Source: Chloranthus sessilifolius
Taxonomy: Eukaryota > Streptophyta > Magnoliopsida > Chloranthales > Chloranthaceae
NCBI GenBank assembly: GCA_021018995.1
Contig: CM037587.1
Location: 86,673,251 to 86,737,250, forward strand
Direction of reading: 5' to 3'
DNA length: 64,000 bases
Of the stretch, positions 57,107 through 64,000 are shown piece by piece; within the stretch, counting starts at the first letter, position 1, and each line of letters opens with the position of its first letter. The position numbers were made by a program, and so were the translations under genes. The notes below the pieces were generated by a model. The model was given only the letters and a program-made list of their open reading frames with translations. It did no database searches and was not told the origin of the DNA.

Positions 57107-57586
57107 TGTCATAACCCCAGATTTTTGGGAACCGTACATGCCACGTACCATGCACGTGTGTTTGTGGTTCACAAGGAAACCACAATTAATGTATACACAC
57201 TATAGGTGTATGTGTGAAACACACTAACTTTTACTAAATAAGTAGAGAGCTAAATAGAGAGAAGTCTCTCATTCGTGACCTAATTGAGATATATAGAGAG
57301 GAAGTGAAATAACGAGAAAGAAAAGAGGACTTTGTAAAAGAGGGTTAGAGGTTCATTTGTTTTTCTCAAAATCGATAGAGAATCTGGAAGGAGGATGGGA
57401 TGAGAAGCTTTGGAAACCCTCCTCATCTGATTTGATCTTGGATCAAGTCTACATAGATCTATTGATTGAGGTATGTTTTAAATAAAGTATGAAGTATTAG
57501 TTGAATGGTTTTGATATTAATAAGGCCTTAAATGGAGTGAGAAAATTATTTCTCGAACGGATCGAGCATTTGATTTTGTCATGTCT

Positions 57587-57968
57587 GGCTTGAGCGCTAA
57601 AAATGGCTCGCTCGAGCGAGGTAGGAATGTAAATCTGAGTATAAATTGTGCTCTGGCTCGCTCGAGCGAGACCCATAGTAAAGGGGAGGCTCACTCGAGC
57701 GAGGCATCGTGTGAGCTTCAGGTACCTTGTTTTAACCACTCGGACGACTAATAGTGATCGCTCGAGTGATGAATAGTGATCGCCCGCACGAGGGTTGAGT
57801 ACCTCATTGTAGCCGCTCGAGCGATGAATAGTATTTGCTCGCGCGAGGGATTAGTGTCTCATTTTTATCGCTCGAGCGAGGCCAAGTGCTCGCTCGAGCG
57901 AGGCCAAGTGCTCGCTCGAGCGAGGTTAAGTAATCGCTCGAGCGAGGAATAATGATCACTCGTGCGAG
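57587..57968 (+). repeat. TE-D LTR dyad array (CTCGCTCGAGCGAG)
   Basis: About a dozen palindromic units including perfect CTCGCTCGAGCGAGGCCAAG copies at 57880-57930, spaced about 22 bp. Degenerate units mostly show C-to-T or G-to-A changes at CpG, as expected from methylated cytosine decay. Confidence 0.85.
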
Positions 57969-58911
57969 GCACTACTTGGATTTTCGAATTCTTTTTGTGA
58001 AATTCATGGGAGCTATGGGTCCCAAGGGTTCTAGAGACCATTCTAAGTATATTCTTAACACATGCAATGTAGGTTTGACGGGAGTTCATTACCTGTAAAC
58101 CTTTGCGAGAAAGGAGTGCGTTGGATTTGCGTTGAGGTAGGGAATATCTTGAAACATGTACTTTAATTCGTCAAAATCATATATGTAGAGTAATTTTGGT
58201 AAATAGTCGTGTGTCAAATGTGATTTCAAACAAGGGTGTATGTGTGAATTCAAAAGTGAAACCATGAGGTCCCCAGGGAACGTGTAAATCTGATAATAGG
58301 CACGTAGATGATGCATTGAATTAGTGGCATCCCAGGGATGCAGATGAAATCTAACGGTGAAACGAAAGATAGGTGATAAGGCCTAATGTAATCAAATTAG
58401 CATAATCACGGTGAATAACTATATGTAAAGCACATTTGATATTTTTGGTTTGATTAGAATACCCTACCGACGTGGTGAGATACCCACAACTGACTCGGCA
58501 GGATATCCGTGACCGGTATGGTGGCCAATCCGTACACTAGTAGCACATCCCAAAGATGTAGATTTGAGAATCAGACCCCGCCACCTAAGAGAAAGGGGCT
58601 TGGGTAGTATTGAAATTGAGAACATATAACAAGTGTCTATTTAGACGACGATGGTGGGTATTCCATCGGGGCTCGATGCTATATTGCTCGGGGACTACTT
58701 AAGTTAAGATTTAAGTGATTAGGCCGAATCTGTAACTATACTAGTAAGATGAGAACAAACAAAGTCATGCAAGTAACAGTTGTATCTATCAGTTCATTCT
58801 CGATTAATTTAATTATTTTTTTTCATAAATTTCATTATATGAATTGTGCTTTTAAACTGTCCTAACATATATGTTAAACCTTAATTTATATGTTCACTGT
58901 GTTTTCCCTAT

Positions 58912-58930
58912 TGAGCTAGGATGTAGCTCA
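58912..58930 (+). promoter_or_regulatory. Conserved LTR hairpin (TE-D 3' copy)
   Basis: TGAGCT-N7-AGCTCA followed by CCCTTAGACTATACGTCGC and AGG, as in the 5' copy. Confidence 0.6.
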
Positions 58931-58951
58931 CCCTTAGACTATACGTCGCAG

Positions 58952-59055
58952 GTTCAGTACTAGCGGCAACTGAGGCTTCAGGAGACATTGATCCAAAGGA
59001 TTCAGATTACGTGCCCGAAGTAGAGTTAGAGCCTCCTCCTGAGGACTTCTTCTAG
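58952..59055 (+). CDS. TE-D 3' LTR acidic reading frame (exon-like)
   Basis: The frame reads SVLAATEASGDIDPKDSDY, then an acidic, Pro-rich end PPPEDFF and a stop. It differs from the 5' copy by several substitutions but stays open and acidic. Confidence 0.4.
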
Positions 59056-59419
59056 GAGACCCCTTGCGTACTTTGAGTAGTGAGTTGAGAGCATTTGTGC
59101 GGCTTGGTATGTCAAGCCTAAATTTTAAATGTAATTAAGTACCATGAATTGTTTTGGCGAACCATCTGGGGTGAACGGTTTATCACCGATGGTTCGGGCC
59201 GGTTCTTCTGCTCATGAATTATCATGGGACTAGAACTGTCTTTTGAGTTTTCTTTTATTCATTTTAAATGCATGAAGACTTGCTTAGAGTAAACTCTTGT
59301 ACTGTACTTTGTAGTTTATTGCTTGTATATACCAATGCTCCGTGCAGGGTTATCGGGTACGGCCTTGAGGGTCATGCTGATGGCACAGATTTCGAGGTGC
59401 TGAAATTCGGGCTATCACA

Positions 59420-59639
59420 GTTGGTGTCCAAATCAAAAGAAACTTGAAAATCAGTCATTTTGTTACCCCAAGGGTCTCTCACAAGACCTCCACCCCCATG
59501 GCCCCGGAGTGCCAAAGTAACAACTGTCAAAATTCAGTTTTAGACTACAGAGGGAGGATATGGTGAAAATTTGGTTAAGGAGCAGATGGGAGATTTTGGG
59601 TTATTCCATGAAAGTGTTCCAATGGAGTCCTTTTATTCT
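59420..59639. other. Junction sequence after TE-D
   Basis: It begins GTTGGTGTCC directly after the LTR, resembling the element's PBS (GTTGGTATC). It then passes into sequence that appears to belong to the LINE-type fragment to the right. Confidence 0.3.
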
Positions 59640-60185
59640 GAATGACGGATGTTGATGCTTTGATTGTTCCTGCTTGGGTCCAATTGCCGACCTTGCCTGT
59701 TTTTTGTTATAATGATCGCACTCTTAAATTTGTGGCAGGTCTTGTTGGTAAAGTCCTTGCCATTAACAACCAAACGAAAAATTGTACTAGATTCTTAGAG
59801 GTGAGAGTCTGTGTTTTACTCGACTTGGAGAAGATTCATCTGTAACACATTTGGGTCATGGTAAGAATGGGTTGTGGCAGTCAGTGATATATGAATCTAT
59901 GTCAAATTTTTGTTCGATCTGTAGGCGTCAAGGTCATTCTACTAAGCTTTATGGGTTCTATAAAGAGGACGATATTGGGATGGACCAATAGCCTACTACC
60001 ATAAGAGAATAGCCTCCTAAAGTAGTGATTGATAATAGTCTTTCAGATGCCAAGAATGATAAAGAAGTCCAGAATTCCCTGGGTGAGACTCCTCCAGTTC
60101 TGAATCATGTTAGTAATTCGGTTGTGCCCCCCACTGGCGGTTCCAATGAGATGGTCGAATCTCATCTCTGATTACAATTGGTACT
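59578..60185 (+). pseudogene. LINE ORF1-like fragment (DUF4283 / zinc-knuckle type)
   Basis: With frame changes near 59637 and 59825 the translation reads MKVFQWSPF, VPAWVQLPTLPVFCYND, LKFVAGLVGKVLAINNQT, then YESMSNFCSICRRQGHST, a CX2C...H knuckle. This order (W.P.LP..., G..LA.D/N..T, zinc knuckle) is that of the DUF4283 plus zf-CCHC_4 proteins encoded by plant LINE ORF1. Ser/Asn-rich sequence follows. It is truncated at the TE-E LTR (60320). Confidence 0.6.
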
Positions 60186-60319
60186 GTCTCTCCAGTTGGT
60201 GGTACTGTGGCCAATCGCGGATATCATGTTTTTGTTACAATGATGATTGAGGAGACCAGATTTGACCAGTCGGTTTGTTATAATACTCTTAATCATTCCA
60301 ATTCGGGTCCAACTATTCC

Positions 60320-61468
60320 TGTAACATCCCGATAATCTCGAACCGAACGCGCCCGACAATGTGTACGTGTCAATTATAGCACATGTTACACGTGTGCCAA
60401 TTTAGGGATAAATTTTGGATTTACTTCAGCTTCATCTGAAATTTTTTGGAAAAGCTAAGTAACATATTTGGGTGTGCTAGCTTCCCACCGAACCACAACT
60501 CCATTGGATAGGAATTAACACTTTAGTTAGGTGTGTGAGCTTTACACTGAAGTGAACCCATGTTTATTTGCAAAGCTTCTCACGTAAGCCTCTTGCATTG
60601 CATGGAATTTCCAAGAGAAAGAGAGAGAGGGCTTGAGGAAGAGAAGGCCATCCCCTTGCCATTGTTGTTGATTTTCCTCTCAAAATTCTCTTTTTCTTTG
60701 TCTATTAATGTAAGAGAACTCCGATCATTGGCATTGTTACGATTCGCGAGTGTGAGAGAATTCCATCTCTCCCAAACCCTCTTTTCTTTTGATTAGAAAC
60801 CCTGACTCCATTGTGTTCTCAAGGTCCTCATCCTTGCAGAAACCCTTGATTTCTCAGGTACAATCCGGGGGTTTCAATCTTTGAATCTATTTCATTTTGA
60901 TTGCGAGAAAGGGTGGGTTTCAAACCCCTTAGACGTGGGCGGCGCAAGTGCCGTTATTTCCTTCAATCGTCGCCCGTCATTCATGTTGATTACGCTAGTC
61001 TTGAAGGTAAGATCTCAATAGATTAATTGTGGTTTAGATTAGGATTTGATTGCCTTAGATTCATGTAAAGAATCAAGGATTTATATGTGAAAAAGGTGCA
61101 AAAGAGAGAGGCTAAAATCGGACAAAAATGTGCAGAATTTCATAAAATCGCTCGCGCGATTTGAAATTTGTGCACACGAATTGCCTCGAAATATAAAAGG
61201 AAATTTCCCTGAGAAAACAGTGCGTGCAAAATGCGTATCAGTTTTCAAGCCAAAATCACACTGACAATTTTCGCCCACGCGATTTCCAAATCTTGCAGTC
61301 AATTTTCCCTATTTAGCTTATTTTGAAGTTTTCTTTGGAAAACTTCTATGACTTCTACATTTGTGCTTCCTTGGTCATGTATAAATGATTTTTGAATGTC
61401 TTAAAATATAGGTTATGGTTTGGATTCACTATAAGGATCTTCGCATTATTCTCGCGTGACTCGTAACC
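60320..61468 (+). repeat. TE-E: partial chromovirus LTR
   Basis: It starts TGTAACATCCCGATAATC, like TE-B. It has a GA-rich leader, donor-like sites TTGAAG|GTAAGATC (about 61008), and TCGCTCGCGCGATT / TTCGCCCACGCGATTT dyads (61143-61290) with AAATATAAAAGG between them. It is cut at 61468 by the CACTA end, so the hairpin region is not reached. Confidence 0.6.
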
Positions 61469-61739
61469 CACTACGTGAAAATGTGAAAAAAATTACATTA
61501 TTGGTGCGGGATAAACAACAGCCATATCCAGTCGGTAAAAACTCAACGGTCTAGGTCTGTCGTTTAAATTAAAACAGCAGTAGTAAATAAATTGACGGCC
61601 TAAAGCAGTCGTTTATGTATATATCTATGTAAAAGATAAATTATACATATCTTGGCTATATCTCATCACAATTTTTTTCGTAATGGATTTTTATATCATG
61701 AGCATACAATCATATTCGTTTTTTTATTTCACATAGCAC

Positions 61740-62810
61740 ACATCCCAAAAATTGACCTTAAAATTAGGTTTGGGAGTAATGAGTGTCAGTTCATGTTTTT
61801 TCACCCTTTCTGGGATATGTGCCCCATGATGTCAAACACTGACGGTCGAATGACATGCTCATGATATCAAGATCCATCCTGAAAAAGATTGGGACGATAA
61901 ATGATCTACATCATCTAATTAAATGCAGTCAATGCATTTAAGAGTGGGTGCTCACAAAGATTCGATGCATGAATTGTTTATATGGGCCACCTTTAATAGA
62001 ACCCAACATCATTAATTGATTGCTTTAAATCAGAGGATGGAGATCGTGTTTCGTTCCAATTTTCCACATAAGAAATCATGATGCCATGAACGTACTATCA
62101 TACATCAATTTTCGATTCCACATGTCACAAATCCCAAAAAGTGGTCGTAAAATCACATGACACACATCATGCGCAAAAGTGATTTTAGGACCACATCGGG
62201 ATCTGTGCCATTTGGAATTGAAAACTGATCATTTGGTGGTATGTTCATTAATTGGAGATCCCTTGTGTGGAAGATTGGAGCGAAGACGATCTCCATCTTT
62301 TGATTTAAAGCGATCATTGATTATAGGCGTAGGTGCCCAACAAGAGTTTGTAGGTGCTTTTAAAAGTATCCAATTAAACCTAAGAGTACCTTTAAATCTA
62401 CCCACCAAATCTTTGAGTTCACCCACACTGAAACACATTGACTTGGTAGGATCAGATGATGGAGATCGTTTGTCCTCCCAATCTTTCACACAATGGATCT
62501 TGAGATCATGGGCCTACCATCAAACGGTTAGTGTTTTATTTTTCGTAACACATCTCTCAGAAAAATGACCTTAACATTAGGTGCACGCTTAAAATTGATT
62601 TTAACGTCACTTTTTTAGGTGTGTACCACATTAAATAAAAAATCAACCATCTGATGGTACGATCATATTCTTAAGATCCATCGTGTGAAAGATTGGGACA
62701 ATAAACAAATTCCATCATCCGATTCAATATAATCATTGTGTTTCAGCATGGGTGAACTTAAAGATTTGGTGGGTGGATTTAAAGGAACTCTAAACCTAAA
62801 TATATAACAT
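61740..62810. repeat. Cluster of alternating inverted MITE-like units
   Basis: At least four related units in alternating orientation: about 61780-61930 (+), 62020-62130 (-), 62180-62330 (+), 62385-62560 (-), 62600-62810 (+). The last two are arms of a long inverted repeat (shared ACCCACCAAATCTTT / AAAGATTTGGTGGGT and CAATCTTTCACAC / GTGTGAAAGATTGGG). Open frames here are by-products of the repeat. Confidence 0.7.
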
Positions 62811-64000
62811 ATATGCACGATCCTCTCATTCTCTTCTCCCTTTCTCCTAGTCTCTCCTCTCACTCGACTCTCGACCTTTTCGATATTTTCCGCGACTTTC
62901 GGTAATTTTCGGTAAATTTCACTAAATGCACCCCGAACTCCACAATGCATTTTTACCAAATGCAGCCCCAAAAAATAAAATTGCAACCACTTCTTAAGTA
63001 ACTTAAGTTGTTTTAAAAGGCTAAAAACAAAAAACCCATCGTGTTTGAGTCTTGAGAGTTGAGAGTTGAGAGGAGAGCTTTCTGTTTAGGGTTTGAGTAA
63101 CCCAAACCCTAAACCCATCGAGCCCCACCTCGCGCCGTTGAACCCCACCTCTCGCCATCGACCGCCGTCCGGAAAACCTCATTACTCAAGGTTTTCTTTT
63201 TCTTCGAGTTTGTTCTTCTTCTTCTTCTTCTTCTTCTTCTTCTTCTCATTTCTCAAGGTTTTATTTTTATTTTTTTTTAGTAATCTGTCTGGCAAACTTC
63301 CGAAGTCCGAAGCTCCCAACCCACACAACACAGCTTCACAGGTGTGTTAATTTATATTAATGTTTTTATACTTTTATTTTTTTTTCACTTTTTCAGTGGA
63401 TGATTAGAGGAATGGTGTTGTTTTTTTTACATATATCAAATGGGGCTTTAATTTAATTGGCTATGATCATCCAAATTCCAAACACTATTTTGGTGTTTAA
63501 AATGTGGGTGAAGACTCAATGGTTAGAAACATGAGAGATTTTGATTGGAATATAGATTCATAATGAAAGATGGATGCTTGTTATTTTGATTTTATTGTCT
63601 TTTGTAATTTGAAATCTCTACCTTGTTATTTTAATGATTGTTGTTGTCGAATATTGACATCCATTCATCCACCCTAAGCCTGTAGCAAATATGGCATTTT
63701 ATATTTTGTTTTTACATAATGAAATTAACTCTTTTTCTCACACTCTACAACAGGCCAATCAATAAGATATGTAGAATAGTGGAATGCACTATGTGAAGTT
63801 TTTACATAACCAAAGAATTGCTCTTTTACTCAAACACAACTCACCAAATGGTAAAAGAAATAAATCTGAACTTCTCAGCTCAAAAAATTATGCCCATAAG
63901 ATGATTTGTACCTTGCAATCCAAGCACTCCATTTTGGACCCTAGGGAAGAGATGAACAATGATCCATATTAATGTCTGGATCCAAATGGTTTGTATCCTT
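62811..64000 (+). other. Possible gene leader; (TTC)n at about 63206-63246
   Basis: A pyrimidine-rich leader (62815-62900), a telo-box (AACCCTAAACCC, about 63106) and an ATG at 63093 (MSNPNPKPIEPHLAPLNP) look like the start of a plant gene or of a CACTA-borne gene. The frame runs into a TTC microsatellite (poly-Phe), so the protein is doubtful. A donor-like TTCACAG|GTGTG lies at 63340. The rest of the window is AT-rich with no recognised exon. Confidence 0.3.

Larger units (their letters stand above)
48478..59419 (+). mobile_element. TE-D: chromovirus with gag-pol, ORF3 and 3' LTR
   Basis: The order is: right half of 5' LTR (48478-49554), Met-type PBS, gag, protease, RT, RNase H, integrase, chromodomain (to 54595), dyad array and TATA box, ORF3, polypurine tract, complete 3' LTR. 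It is related to TE-A and TE-B (same LTR ends, hairpin and pol wording). Many stops and frameshifts show it is not active. The left half of the 5' LTR is absent. Confidence 0.85.
57107..59419 (+). repeat. TE-D 3' LTR (2313 bp, complete)
   Basis: It begins TGTCATAACCCC and ends GGGCTATCACA. In order it holds a TATA-like GATATATAGAG (about 57290), a GA-rich leader, a donor-like TTGAG|GTATGT (about 57472), the CTCGCTCGAGCGAG array (57587-57968), the region present in the 5' copy from 58344, the hairpin (58912-58930), acceptor-like CAG|G and the acidic frame. Confidence 0.85.
61469..64000 (+). mobile_element. Left end of a third CACTA-like element
   Basis: The terminus CACTACGTGAAAATGTGAAAA is preceded by ACC (61466-61468) and followed by AACAGCAG / CGGTC...GTCG subterminal repeats (61520-61615). 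The other end is not in the window, so extent and class rest on one terminus. Confidence 0.45.

Noticed and set aside
62179..62568. 129-codon frame and its antisense partner
   Set aside because: It lies entirely in the alternating inverted repeat units; the similar product on the other arm shows it is repeat-derived.
63106..63118. Interstitial telomere repeat
   Set aside because: There is only about one and a half AAACCCT units; a telo-box of a leader is the better explanation.
63093..63350. Gene starting MSNPNPKPIEPHLAP
   Set aside because: The frame soon becomes poly-Phe in a TTC microsatellite. It is kept only as a possible leader, not called as a protein.

Overview
This is nuclear DNA of a seed plant, very probably an angiosperm. 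The evidence is broken exons of plant genes (ferredoxin-dependent glutamate synthase, an AGD12-type ArfGAP, a TGA-type bZIP factor), CACTA transposons, tRNA-derived SINEs, LINE debris, and Athila and chromovirus Ty3/gypsy retrotransposons. I cannot name the species. No intact host gene is visible; nearly everything is transposable element or gene fragment.

Layout. 1-4.2 kb: exon fragments of an ArfGAP and of Fd-GOGAT, both + strand and both broken. 4.24-22.50 kb: two copies of one non-autonomous CACTA-like family, apparently nested. The outer copy is about 4240-22501 and the inner copy 11769-19602, the latter flanked by ACC/ACC. They share a 5' module (telo-box leader plus a short conserved N-terminal peptide) and a 3' module, and carry foreign fragments (a TGA bZIP, a coiled-coil protein, LINE pieces, SINEs). 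23.1-29.5 kb: the 3' half of a minus-strand chromovirus (TE-A) with its 3' LTR, an accessory ORF3 and the end of pol. 29.5-36.4 kb: a plus-strand chromovirus derivative (TE-B) inserted in TE-A's integrase; it keeps LTRs and gag but has lost pol. 36.4-48.5 kb: an Athila-lineage element (TE-C) with 5' LTR, tRNA-Asp-type PBS, decayed gag-pol and a long ORF3; its 3' LTR is missing. 48.5-59.4 kb: a chromovirus (TE-D) with a half 5' LTR, complete decayed gag-pol with chromodomain, ORF3 and full 3' LTR. 59.4-61.5 kb: a LINE ORF1-like fragment and the start of another LTR (TE-E). 61.5-64 kb: the end of a third CACTA-like element and a cluster of inverted repeat units.

The main novelty lies in the retrotransposons. 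TE-A, TE-C and TE-D, which belong to two different Ty3 lineages, each carry a third ORF after pol with the same protein architecture. Each also has an array of short CpG-containing dyad motifs (TCG...CGA type) in two places: in its LTR, and just upstream of its own ORF3. The motif differs between elements but matches between the two sites of one element. In TE-D the ORF3-proximal array is followed by a TATA box. The chromovirus LTRs further share a TGAGCT/AGCTCA hairpin, a splice-acceptor-like CAG|G and, in TE-A and TE-D, a short acidic reading frame in the same phase. I infer an internal ORF3 promoter and a matched DNA-site/protein module, perhaps anti-silencing or transcriptional. That function is a hypothesis and has not been shown.
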